From JAJDAN01 sp046583095 (GTDB lineage Bacteria > Myxococcota_A > UBA9160 > UBA4427): a stretch of 12,163 bases of DNA. Where the stretch lies: contig JAYGDB010000005.1 in NCBI GenBank assembly GCA_046583095.1, positions 1-12,163 of the forward strand, read 5' to 3'. Made by a program: the position numbers and the translations under genes. The notes beneath the pieces were generated by a model. The model had not been told where the DNA came from. It did no database searches and saw nothing but the letters and a program-made list of their open reading frames with translations. Shown piece after piece: positions 1-6,707 of the stretch; position 1 is the stretch's first letter, and every line of letters begins with the position of its first letter.

Positions 1-1
1 C

Positions 2-625
2 GCCGACGCGACCCCCGAGATCCAGAAGATGTACGACCTGCTGTTCGGCGACCGCGACCCCGTTGCCGAGCCCGGAACCGAGACCGGCACCCCGGGAAAC
101 TGGTGGACGGTCTTCGCGATCGTTCCCGATGTTTTCGCCCACGCGGTCGCGGGCTTTCAGCTCTACCGCAGCCGCCGGCGGAAGCTGGATCCGAAGCTCC
201 GGGAGCTGGGGCAGATTCGGGCGGGGTGGGCGCGCGCGAGCCAGTTCGTTTTCTCCCAGCACTGCAAGGCGGCGCGCTCGGTCGGCCTGACTGACGAGCA
301 GGTCGAGGCGATCCCGGCCTGGAGCAGCTCGAACGTGTTCTCGCCCGAGGAGCGTGCCGTGCTCGCCTACACGGATGCACTGGTGTTGGACGGCGGCCGC
401 GTGCCCGACGAGCTCTTCGAGCGCCTCGAGGGCTTCCTCTCGCACGAAGAGATTCTCGAATTCAGCTACGTGACGATGACCTACGAGCTGCACGCGACCC
501 TGTGCCGTGCACTTCGGCTCGAGTACGACGATGTGGACGAGCGGGTGGTCGAGATTCCCGCGCCGACCGAAGCGGCTGATGTCGACGTGATGCGCGCCGT
601 CGATCGCGCCGAGGACGCCTCCTAG
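2..625 (+). CDS. Carboxymuconolactone decarboxylase / AhpD-like family protein (5' partial)
   Basis: This is an all-helical CMD/AhpD-like protein. The first visible ATG is at 29, but the frame is open to the window edge and reads ADATPEIQKMYDLLFG, the usual N-terminal opening of this family. The real start is therefore probably off-window and the gene is partial. Numbered from the ATG at 29, the core helix around residues 57-90 carries the family signature, but the two redox cysteines of AhpD (CxxC, then His four residues later) are Ser71 and Val74, with His78 kept. Cys79 is the only nearby cysteine and does not form a CxxC. By family knowledge this argues against a peroxiredoxin-reductase role and for a decarboxylase-like or unknown role. 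The acidic C-terminal tail (about residues 165-198) looks disordered. The gene converges on the 2-hydroxyacid dehydrogenase. The family is confident; the substrate is unknown. Confidence 0.85.
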   Translation, partial: ADATPEIQKMYDLLFGDRDPVAEPGTETGTPGNWWTVFAIVPDVFAHAVAGFQLYRSRRRKLDPKLRELGQIRAGWARASQFVFSQHCKAARSVGLTDEQVEAIPAWSSSNVFSPEERAVLAYTDALVLDGGRVPDELFERLEGFLSHEEILEFSYVTMTYELHATLCRALRLEYDDVDERVVEIPAPTEAADVDVMRAVDRAEDAS

Positions 626-638
626 AACCCCTCGGCCG

Positions 639-658
639 TCACGAAGCTTTCCTCGTGA
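639..658. other. Small inverted repeat between convergent genes
   Basis: TCACGA at 639-644 and TCGTGA at 653-658 form a perfect 6-bp stem around an 8-base loop, 14 bases after the CMD stop codon. It has no T-run on either side, so it is at best a weak or Rho-assisted transcription end for the left-hand gene. It also lies just before the PGPGW-like relic. Confidence 0.2.
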
Positions 659-765
659 TCCCGATGGGCCTCGCGATCCTGGGGAGCGAGTTCGCGTTCG
701 CACGCCGCTGGATGCAGCGGGGAGCCAGTCGAGGTGCTCCGCCGGCTGGGCGTCGGGCTGACTGA
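649..765 (+). pseudogene. Probable relic of a PGPGW-type small transmembrane protein (C-terminal part only)
   Basis: In frame 1, out of frame with the upstream gene, this stretch reads through GLAILGSEFAFARRWM and ends at a TGA at 763-765. That segment closely resembles the C-terminal half of the PGPGW putative transmembrane domain, whose consensus from memory runs GLAILATEFAWARRLL after a PGPG motif. The expected preceding helix and the PGPG motif are missing, and the upstream bases in this frame are the 3' end of the CMD gene. No ribosome binding site precedes the GTG at 655 or the ATG at 664. After the match the frame turns into Gly/Arg/Ala-rich sequence. I infer a 5'-truncated remnant in the gap between two convergent genes. 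A translated microprotein of about 33 residues cannot be excluded. Confidence 0.45.
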
Positions 766-770
766 TCGGT

Positions 771-1814
771 TCAGCGGAAGCCGAGGCCTTCCATGTCGAC
801 CACGTTGCGAAGCGGCTCGCCCGCCACGTAGCGGCGCAGGTTGTCGTCGAATACGTCGAGGACGTCGTCGACGTAGCGGTCGATGGACACCGACGAGTGG
901 GCCGAGATGTAGAGGTTCGGGGCGTCCCAGAGCGGACTCTCGGGCGGCAGCGGCTCTTGCTCGAAAACGTCGAGGGCAGCGGCCGCGAGTTGACCGGATG
1001 CAAGCGCCTCGAGCACGGCGTCTTCCTGCACGAGCGAGCCGCGTGCGACATTCACGAGCATCGCCCCCGGCTTCATCGCCGCCAGAGCCGCACGGTCGAT
1101 CAGGTGACGGGTGTCCGGCGTTGCGGGTGCGGAGATCACGACCGCGTCACAGCGGGCCAGCATCTCGTGTAGCTGCCCGGGACCGAAGATCTCGTCGGCT
1201 GCATCCGAGCCGGTCGCCGGGTTGCGCTTCAGGCCGAGGACGCGCACGCCCATCGCTCGAGCGCGCTCGGCCACCGCGCCGCCGATGGCTCCGAGCCCGA
1301 CGATGCCGAGGACCGAGCCCGCAAAGCTGCGCCCGTAGGTACGGGCGTACTCGTGCTTGCGTTGGTAGGCCTCGCTCTCGGGGAAGCGTTTCCAGATCTG
1401 CAGCAGCCGTGCGATCACGAACTCGGCCATCGAGGGCGCGCTGACGCCCGACACGTTCGTCACGACCACCCGATCGCGGCTCACGCCGGCCGCGGCGAAC
1501 TGCTCGACGCCGGCTCCGAACCCCTGCAGCCAGCGGAGTCGCGGGGCGAGCGACATCAGGTCCTTCGGCACGTGCAGGGCGATCATGACCTCGCAGCGAG
1601 CCAGCGCGTCGCGTCGCTCCTCCGCGCAACCGAGCGCCCAGGCCGGCGGCTCGTCGTGGGGCTTCTCGACAGAGGCGCCGATCCAGTTGCTGCCCGGGTC
1701 GGCCGGCAGGCCGACCACCTCGATGCGCGGATCGATCGCCTGCATCCGTTCTATGTTCCGGTCGAGCACCAGCCCGGGGTACCCGATGCAGACGACGAGC
1801 GGTTCACTGCTCAG
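771..1814 (-). CDS. D-2-hydroxyacid dehydrogenase (NAD(P)-dependent)
   Basis: This enzyme reversibly reduces a 2-keto acid to a D-2-hydroxy acid in the cytoplasm (D-isomer-specific 2-hydroxyacid dehydrogenase family). With the start chosen it has 347 residues, within the usual 310-350. The Rossmann motif GLGAIG is at 173-178. The catalytic Arg258 is in NVARGSL, Glu287 in FEQEP and His306 in ISAHSS. At the end of beta-2, where NAD-specific members have Asp, this protein reads GLKRNP (Lys196, Arg197), which suggests a preference for NADPH. No ATG, GTG or TTG lies in frame near the start. A CTG at 1814-1812 follows GGAAGGAG with a 7-base spacer and places the first beta strand (PLVVCIG) correctly, so I use it. 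The next in-frame ATG upstream (1937) would run into the divergent amidohydrolase gene and has no ribosome binding site. The gene is divergent from the catabolic operon and may be co-regulated with it. Confidence 0.88.
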   Translation of the reverse strand: MSSEPLVVCIGYPGLVLDRNIERMQAIDPRIEVVGLPADPGSNWIGASVEKPHDEPPAWALGCAEERRDALARCEVMIALHVPKDLMSLAPRLRWLQGFGAGVEQFAAAGVSRDRVVVTNVSGVSAPSMAEFVIARLLQIWKRFPESEAYQRKHEYARTYGRSFAGSVLGIVGLGAIGGAVAERARAMGVRVLGLKRNPATGSDAADEIFGPGQLHEMLARCDAVVISAPATPDTRHLIDRAALAAMKPGAMLVNVARGSLVQEDAVLEALASGQLAAAALDVFEQEPLPPESPLWDAPNLYISAHSSVSIDRYVDDVLDVFDDNLRRYVAGEPLRNVVDMEGLGFR

Positions 1815-1829
1815 CTTGCGGCTCCTTCC
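1812..1829 (-). promoter_or_regulatory. Strong ribosome binding site in front of a CTG start
   Basis: Read on the minus strand, GGAAGGAG (1829-1822) is followed by seven bases and then CTG (1814-1812). This decides the dehydrogenase start, because no standard start codon is in frame at a workable distance. The GTG inside the first helix would cut off the first beta strand. Confidence 0.6.
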
Positions 1830-1850
1830 GTGTCGCGGTCGAGGTTCCTG

Positions 1851-1879
1851 TCGACCCGAAGCTCTGCTGGATGTATAAG
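1851..1879 (+). promoter_or_regulatory. Possible sigma-70-type promoter for the amidohydrolase operon
   Basis: TCGACC (1851-1856) and TATAAG (1874-1879) are separated by 17 bases and match the -35 and -10 consensus at 4/6 and 5/6 positions. Transcription would begin near 1886, leaving a leader of only about 10-20 bases before the start codon. This is the only AT-rich patch in the divergent gap, but the leader is very short, so the call is tentative. Confidence 0.3.
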
Positions 1880-1896
1880 GATCACACAGGAGGACG

Positions 1897-3627
1897 ATGC
1901 GAGCGATGACTTGGGATCTGGTGATCCGTGGCGGCATCGTCGTGGACGGGACCGGGCGCTCGCGACGCCGGGCCGATGTTGCGGTGCAGGCTGGACGCAT
2001 CGCGGCCGTGGGGAACGTTCCCGATGCGGGAGACGCCGAGAGGGTGATCGACGCTCAGGGGATGATCGTGGCGCCCGGGATCATCGACGCGCATACCCAC
2101 TACGACCCCCAGTTGACCTTCGATCCCTACGCCACGTCGTCCTGCTATCACGGCGTCACGACGGTGCTGGCGGGCAACTGCGGCTTCTCGATCGCGCCGA
2201 CTCGCAGCGAGGCACGCCGCTACAGCCAGGCCATGTTCGCGAAGGTGGAAGGCATGGCGCCGGTCGCTCTCGACGGGGTGAAGTGGGACTTCGAGTCGTT
2301 CCCCGAATATCTCGCGGCCCGTGAGGGCCGCCTCGGCGTGAACCTCGCCTGCTACATCGGCCACTCGAGCCTGCGTCGCTGGGTGATGGGTGCAGAGGGT
2401 TCGGAGCGCGAGGCGACGAGTGCCGAGATCGCCGACATGCGTCGGCTCGTCCGCGAGGCGATGGCGGCGGGTGCGGCCGGCTTCTCCTCCTCGTCGGTGC
2501 CCACCCAGGTGGACGGCGACGAGTGTCCGATCGCGAGCCGTTTCGCGTCGCGGGAAGAACTCGTCGCGCTTTGCGAAGAGGCCGGGCTCGCCGGCCACGG
2601 CAGCGTCGCGTACCTGCCGAAGAGCGTGATCGGCGGCCTCGACGCCGAGGACGAGGAGCTGCTGATCGAGTTGGGTCAGAAGAGCCGGCTCCCGATCGTC
2701 ATCCAAGGTGTCGGCGGCCGCGACAAGGTGGACGCGCCGACGGCCGGATGGCAGAACGCCAAGGCCTTTCTCGAGCGTGCGGCCGGGCGCGGCGCCTCCG
2801 TCTTCTCGCTGCTTCGCAGCCACCCCTTCGACCGGCCCATCGACCTCGACGCCGGCACGTCATTGTACGAGGGGGTGTTTTCCTGGAATGCGTTGATGGA
2901 TCTCTCCCATGACGAAAAGCTCGCGAAGCTGCGCGATCCCGCGTATCGCGATCTGATGCGTCCTGCCGTGGACGCGCCGAACCGCGACGCGGACGCGGGC
3001 TCGACGCTGCCCCCGCCGCATTGGGACGTGACCTTCGTCGATGAGGTCACGCGCCCCGAGAACGAGAAGTATCTGCGCCGGACGCTCGCCGAGATCGGTG
3101 CCGAGCTCGGCAAGCACCCGGCCGACGCGATGCTCGACCTGGCGGTTCTGGAAGACCTTGGGACCAAGTTCCGTTGGGAGAACAAGACATCGAGCTGGGA
3201 GGAGAGTGTCCGCGAGAGCATGAAGCATCCATCGATGTTGATGGGCGTTTCGGACGGTGGCGCCCACCTCGACCGCGACGACGGCTCCGACTGGTCGAGT
3301 TACTTCCTGCGCTTCTGGGTTCTCGACCGCGAGGAGTGGAGCCTCGAGGAGGGGATCCGCCAACTCACCCAGGTGCCCGCCGAGATCGCGGGCTTCGCGG
3401 GACGTGGCGCACTACTCCCCGGCTACGCGGCGGATATCATGATCTTCGATCCCGAGACCGTCGGGCCCGGGACGAAGCGCTTGGTGCACGATCTGCCCGG
3501 GGGGCAGGCGCGCTTCTCGGCGCGTCCACGGGGATTCGTCGCGACCCTCGTGAACGGCGAACCCATCGTTCTCGACGGCAAGCTACAGACGGCATTGCCC
3601 GGGCAAGTCGTGCGGCCCGGAGGCTAG
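1897..3627 (+). CDS. N-acyl-D-amino-acid deacylase-like amidohydrolase
   Basis: This is a zinc-dependent hydrolase of the amidohydrolase superfamily, nearest in pattern to D-aminoacylase, which removes the acyl group from N-acyl-D-amino acids. It has 576 residues, slightly longer than D-aminoacylases (about 480-500). Visible features are the N-terminal beta-sandwich start DLVIRGGIVVDGTG (7-20), the metal motif HTH (His66, His68), the family cysteine in AGNCGFS (Cys95), His156 in IGHSS, His234 in GHGS, and the catalytic Asp453 in SDGGAH. The C-terminal sandwich strand reads GYAADIMIFDP (509-519). All the key residues I look for are present, so it should be active. AGGAGG at 1888-1893 lies 3 bases before the ATG at 1897 and 12 before the ATG at 1906. 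The second start gives MTWDLVIRGG, which matches family N-termini better, so either is possible. It is first in a four-gene plus-strand operon, and the next gene begins 8 bases after the stop. Substrates in this broad group are poorly predicted; an amide or cyclic imide is an equal alternative. Confidence 0.87.
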   Translation: MRAMTWDLVIRGGIVVDGTGRSRRRADVAVQAGRIAAVGNVPDAGDAERVIDAQGMIVAPGIIDAHTHYDPQLTFDPYATSSCYHGVTTVLAGNCGFSIAPTRSEARRYSQAMFAKVEGMAPVALDGVKWDFESFPEYLAAREGRLGVNLACYIGHSSLRRWVMGAEGSEREATSAEIADMRRLVREAMAAGAAGFSSSSVPTQVDGDECPIASRFASREELVALCEEAGLAGHGSVAYLPKSVIGGLDAEDEELLIELGQKSRLPIVIQGVGGRDKVDAPTAGWQNAKAFLERAAGRGASVFSLLRSHPFDRPIDLDAGTSLYEGVFSWNALMDLSHDEKLAKLRDPAYRDLMRPAVDAPNRDADAGSTLPPPHWDVTFVDEVTRPENEKYLRRTLAEIGAELGKHPADAMLDLAVLEDLGTKFRWENKTSSWEESVRESMKHPSMLMGVSDGGAHLDRDDGSDWSSYFLRFWVLDREEWSLEEGIRQLTQVPAEIAGFAGRGALLPGYAADIMIFDPETVGPGTKRLVHDLPGGQARFSARPRGFVATLVNGEPIVLDGKLQTALPGQVVRPGG

Positions 3628-3635
3628 GGGAAGGG

Positions 3636-4739
3636 ATGGGAAGGTTCGGCCATTACGTGATCGACGCGGACGGGCACGGCGGTGAGCCGCTGGGCTGGCG
3701 TCGCCGCATCCCCTCGAAGTTCGAAGCGACAATGCGCGAGTACGTGGCCGCAATGCGCGCCCAGTACGGGGGCTTGCCGGGGGGTGGCTTGCGTGTCAGC
3801 GACGCGGCCGACGGCGTCGCGCCCGACGAAGACGACCTCGAACTCGGAGCGCCGATGCAGCCGGGCATGTTCGACCCCGAACAGCGCCTGGCCGACATGG
3901 ATCTGGAGGGCATCGACGTGGCGGTGCTGTTTCCCCCCGGATCCGGCGAGGAGTGGGCGATGGGGGACCCGGATTTCGCGGCGGCCCTGTGCGCGACGCT
4001 CAACGATGCCCGGGCCGAGTACGCGAGCCACGCTCCGGACCGCCTGAAACTCGTCGCGAAGCTCCCGATGATCGAGCCCGCGCTCGCCGCCGAGGAGCTC
4101 GAGAGGTGCGTGACCGAGCACGGCTTCGTGGGAATGGTCACCGCCACCCATATCCAGGGGAAAAACCTCGACGATCCGAGCTTCGACGGGGTGTGGGAGG
4201 CCGCGGAGCGGCTCGACGTCGCGGTCTGCACCCATGGTGGTGGCCAAGCGCCCGGGCAGACGCCATTCGCGATCGATCGCTTCGATACCCGACTCGGTGT
4301 GCACGCACTGACGCATCCGCTCGGTGCCATGCAGGCGGTATTCAACTTCACGGTCGGTGGCATCTTGCAGCGCTTTCCGAAATTGCGCGTTGGCTTCATG
4401 GAAGCGGGTGTCGGTTGGCTTCCGTTCTGGCTCGAGCGTATCGACGAGCACTGGGAGTTGATGCCCGACCAGGCGCCCGAGATCGACCGCCCTCCGTCCG
4501 ACTACTTCCGCGGTCGCTGCTTCCTCACCACTGAGCCGAACGAAAAGATGGTCCCCTACGTGTTCGACGCCGTCGGTGATGACATCGTCTGTTACTCGTC
4601 GGATTACTGCCACTTCGATTGTGCGTTCCCGGAATCGGTGAGCATCCTCGAGAAGCGAAGCGAGTTGAGCGAAGCGGTCAAGCAGCGACTCTTCTCGGAG
4701 AACGCCGCGAAGCTCTACAAGCTCGAGTTGCCCGCGTGA
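3636..4739 (+). CDS. Amidohydrolase-2 / ACMSD-like metal-dependent hydrolase or decarboxylase
   Basis: This is a TIM-barrel protein of the amidohydrolase-2 group, which includes ACMSD, gamma-resorcylate decarboxylase and 4-oxalomesaconate hydratase. These enzymes act on aromatic-derived or unsaturated acids. The product is 367 residues. The N-terminal metal loop reads VIDADGHGGEP (8-18), the DxDGH..EP variant of the usual DxHxH. His200 is in CTHGGG, the MEAGVGWLPFWLERID segment (255-270) is typical of the family, and the catalytic Asp323 is in CYSSDYCHFD. I chose the ATG at 3636: it follows the purine-rich GGGGAAGGG and sits 8 bases after the previous stop. An open frame runs far upstream, but only as a shadow of the preceding gene. 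The C-terminus overlaps the next gene by four bases. Whether it hydrolyses, hydrates or decarboxylates cannot be told from sequence. Confidence 0.87.
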   Translation: MGRFGHYVIDADGHGGEPLGWRRRIPSKFEATMREYVAAMRAQYGGLPGGGLRVSDAADGVAPDEDDLELGAPMQPGMFDPEQRLADMDLEGIDVAVLFPPGSGEEWAMGDPDFAAALCATLNDARAEYASHAPDRLKLVAKLPMIEPALAAEELERCVTEHGFVGMVTATHIQGKNLDDPSFDGVWEAAERLDVAVCTHGGGQAPGQTPFAIDRFDTRLGVHALTHPLGAMQAVFNFTVGGILQRFPKLRVGFMEAGVGWLPFWLERIDEHWELMPDQAPEIDRPPSDYFRGRCFLTTEPNEKMVPYVFDAVGDDIVCYSSDYCHFDCAFPESVSILEKRSELSEAVKQRLFSENAAKLYKLELPA

Positions 4740-5668
4740 AATTCTCGCTGCAGCTGCCGACCGACCGTGTCGAGCACGGGGACGAGTTCACGAGTGCCGG
4801 TGCCATCGCCGAACTCGCCGAAGCGATCGAGGCCGCGGGCTTCGATGCCTGCTGGGTGACCGAGCACCCCTTCCCGTCGGACGAGTGGATGGCGACTGGC
4901 GGCCACCACAGCCTGGATCCGTTCGTGGCACTGACGGCTGCGGCCGTCGCCACGAAGACGCTGCGCCTCCACACCAACATCCTCGTGCTGCCGTATCGCA
5001 ACCCCTTCCTGACCGCCAAGGCGGCGGCGAGCCTCGACGTGGTGTCGGGTGGTCGCGTGATCGTGGGCGTCGCGGCTGGCTATCTCGAAGGCGAGTACGC
5101 GGCACTCGGCGCGAACTTCGCGGACCGCAACGCCATCACCGACGAAGCGCTCGTCGCCATCAAGCAGGCGTGGAAGGGCGAGTCGATGAAGCTCGACGGG
5201 CGTGACTTCCAGGTGTCCGGCAACACGATGCTGCCGAGGCCCGTCCAGCAGCCGCACCCTCCGGTCTGGGTCGGTGGCAACTCCAGCGCGGCGATCCGCA
5301 GAACCGCGGAGCACGCGCAGGGCTGGAGTCCGTTCCCGATCCCGGGCCGCTTCGCGGGGCGGATTCGGACGGCCGGGATCGAGACGCTCGACGACCTCCG
5401 CGAGCGAATCGAGTACCTCAGGGACTACGCGAGGCAAATCGGCCGAAGTGACCGGATCGACGTGAATTTCGTGCCGTTCGGCTCACGCATGAACTCCCAG
5501 GATCCGCTCGACCCGAAGGCCTTCCGCGAGCAGCTCGCGGAACTCGAATCGATCGGTGTTACGTGGCTCTCGTTGGGTGTTCCGGGTGTCACGCGGGCCG
5601 CCTACCTCGACTCGATCGCGCGCTTCGGTGCGGAGGTGATCGGACGGACCTCCGTGGCCAGGTCGTGA
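4736..5668 (+). CDS. LLM-class flavin-dependent (probably F420-dependent) oxidoreductase
   Basis: This is a luciferase-like TIM-barrel oxidoreductase of 310 residues. The pattern resembles the Rv2161c-type subfamily (TIGR03619, from memory), whose members are predicted to use F420 or FMN. Visible segments are GFDACWVTEHPFPSDEW (35-51), the central strand and helix TLRLHTNILVLPYRNPFLTAK (75-95) and LDVVSGGRVIVGVAAGYLEGEY (100-121). A further PPVWVGGNSSAAIRRTAEHAQGW segment (175-197) forms the phosphate-binding region of the family. The GTG start overlaps the previous stop (GTGA at 4736-4739), which gives translational coupling; no ATG fits. Such enzymes oxidise or monooxygenate small substrates, often opening or desaturating rings, which fits a catabolic operon with two amidohydrolases. 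Cofactor choice (F420 or FMN) is not certain from sequence. Confidence 0.85.
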   Translation: MKFSLQLPTDRVEHGDEFTSAGAIAELAEAIEAAGFDACWVTEHPFPSDEWMATGGHHSLDPFVALTAAAVATKTLRLHTNILVLPYRNPFLTAKAAASLDVVSGGRVIVGVAAGYLEGEYAALGANFADRNAITDEALVAIKQAWKGESMKLDGRDFQVSGNTMLPRPVQQPHPPVWVGGNSSAAIRRTAEHAQGWSPFPIPGRFAGRIRTAGIETLDDLRERIEYLRDYARQIGRSDRIDVNFVPFGSRMNSQDPLDPKAFREQLAELESIGVTWLSLGVPGVTRAAYLDSIARFGAEVIGRTSVARS

Positions 5669-5708
5669 GCGCGACGGACGACACTTCCTACGCAACCAAG
5701 GAGCTTCC

Positions 5709-6179
5709 ATGGCCGAAGAGAAGCAGGAGCCCGCGCTCCGCTTTCGACACGTCGACGACGAGAAGTGGCAGGAGGTGCGCGCCCAGCAGCACGGCAATCG
5801 CCGGGTCTCGATCTTCGAGAAGTGGCTCGAGTTCACGCCGAACTTCCTGTGCCTCTACGCGAAGTGGGACCCGGGCATGCTGGTCCACGAGCACGGGCAC
5901 AACAGCGACCACGTCCTATTCGTTCTCGAAGGCGAGATGATGTGTGGCGACATGAAGTGCACGAAGGGCATGCATGTCACCCTCGAGCACGGCGCCGCAT
6001 TCGGTCCGTTCATCGCCGGCCCGGAGGGGGTCGAGCTCTTCGAGGTGATGATGGGTGACCCGCGCTCGTGGCCGGCCAATCCCGAAGGCTTCAAAGGACT
6101 CCTGGCCCAAAAGGGTGCGGAGCTGTTGCCGAACCCGCCGATCGATTTGCCGGACTGGCTCGAAGACACGCGAAGTTGA
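5709..6179 (+). CDS. Small cupin-domain protein
   Basis: This 156-residue single-domain cupin may be a metal-dependent dioxygenase, isomerase or binding protein. The first cupin motif is HEHGHNSDHVLFVLEGE (60-76) with clustered His60, His62, His64 and His68 plus Glu74. The second is GMHVTLEHGAAFGPFIAGPEG (87-107) with His94. These give the three-His, one-Glu type metal site. AAGGAG at 5698-5703 lies 5 bases before the ATG. It is last in the operon, 40 bases after the flavin oxidoreductase stop, and the GFA gene converges 10 bases beyond. The C-terminal 35 residues (GFKGLLAQKGAELLPNPPID and following) lie outside the barrel and may form a lid or interface. The reaction is unknown. Confidence 0.82.
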   Translation: MAEEKQEPALRFRHVDDEKWQEVRAQQHGNRRVSIFEKWLEFTPNFLCLYAKWDPGMLVHEHGHNSDHVLFVLEGEMMCGDMKCTKGMHVTLEHGAAFGPFIAGPEGVELFEVMMGDPRSWPANPEGFKGLLAQKGAELLPNPPIDLPDWLEDTRS

Positions 6180-6189
6180 GAGGCCGCGT

Positions 6190-6606
6190 TCAGTCGTCGG
6201 CCGCGTCTGCACGCAAGCGCGGAAGCTCGTCACCGATCTGCGTCCAGTCGGCCCGGCTGTCCCAGTAGAAGTGGAGCTGGGGAGCCTTGTCGATCGGGCC
6301 GTCCATGTTGGCGAGCACGATGTCGATATGCTCGGGGTGCTGGGTGCTCTCGCAAAAGAGCGAGCTGCCGCATTTTCCGCAGAACCTGCGCGAACCGTGC
6401 TCCGACGATGCGTGGCGAACCAGGACGTCGATGCCCTTGTCGATTTCGAACTGTTCGTAGAGCACGCCGAACCAGGTCACGTAAGCGGCGCCGTGGTTGC
6501 GACGGCACATCGAGCAATGACAGTGGCCGCAGAAGAGTGTCGGCAATTCGACGTGAAACTCGACGGCGCTGCACAAGCAGGACCCGCTGACTCGCCCCTG
6601 GCTCAT
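6190..6606 (-). CDS. GFA / CENP-V-like zinc-binding protein
   Basis: This is a 138-residue protein of the glutathione-dependent formaldehyde-activating (GFA) fold family. Most members have no proven reaction, and the name comes from a disputed activity. Zinc ligands are complete: CLC at Cys10/Cys12, CGHCHCSMC at Cys26, Cys29, Cys31 and Cys34, and CGKCGS at Cys76/Cys79, the usual two-zinc layout. Gly, Ser and Phe residues of the family follow (SSLFC). GGAGGT at 6618-6613 lies 6 bases upstream of the ATG, a strong ribosome binding site. An upstream frame stops inside its start codon (ATGA), suggesting coupling to a small upstream reading frame. Zinc binding is secure; the enzymatic role is not. 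Confidence 0.88.
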   Translation of the reverse strand: MSQGRVSGSCLCSAVEFHVELPTLFCGHCHCSMCRRNHGAAYVTWFGVLYEQFEIDKGIDVLVRHASSEHGSRRFCGKCGSSLFCESTQHPEHIDIVLANMDGPIDKAPQLHFYWDSRADWTQIGDELPRLRADAADD

Positions 6607-6707
6607 TCTCGGACCTCCGCGCTGGGAGCGTAGATGGCGCGGAATAGCGCGGCGAGCTTGCGCGGGTCGAGCCGTCCATCGGTTCGGACGCCGTTGCCGA
6701 GGTTCAC
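6603..6707 (-). CDS. Possible short coding region ending at the GFA start (uncertain)
   Basis: Read on the minus strand, the frame after the gcvP stop is open for 77 codons (6836-6606) and ends with TGA that overlaps the GFA ATG (ATGA). A GTG at 6707 could start a 34-residue protein whose end reads LDPRKLAALFRAIYAPSAE. This has the amphipathic, natural-protein look of real coding sequence and is rich in G/C at third positions. No ribosome binding site precedes the GTG. The frame happens to be the same as gcvP. It could be the C-terminal relic of a lost gene, a small leader coupled to GFA, or a chance opening in GC-rich DNA. I do not recognise the family. Confidence 0.25.
   Translation of the reverse strand: MNLGNGVRTDGRLDPRKLAALFRAIYAPSAEVRE

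Noticed and set aside
1815..1896. A palindromic operator in the divergent dehydrogenase/amidohydrolase gap
   Set aside because: I found no inverted repeat longer than a few bases, and no regulator gene for the operon is in the window.
1882..2823. A long minus-strand open frame antisense to the first amidohydrolase
   Set aside because: Its composition (Arg, His, Ala-rich) is that of a shadow of the plus-strand gene, which has all its catalytic motifs.
3174..3635. An in-frame upstream extension of the second amidohydrolase, starting at an ATG at 3174
   Set aside because: It overlaps the well-supported first amidohydrolase for 450 bases and reads as Arg/Gly-rich shadow sequence. The family start and a purine-rich ribosome binding site are at 3636.
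6180..6210. Possible bidirectional terminator between cupin and GFA
   Set aside because: The repeated GGCCGCGT elements are in direct, not inverted, orientation, and there is no T-run.
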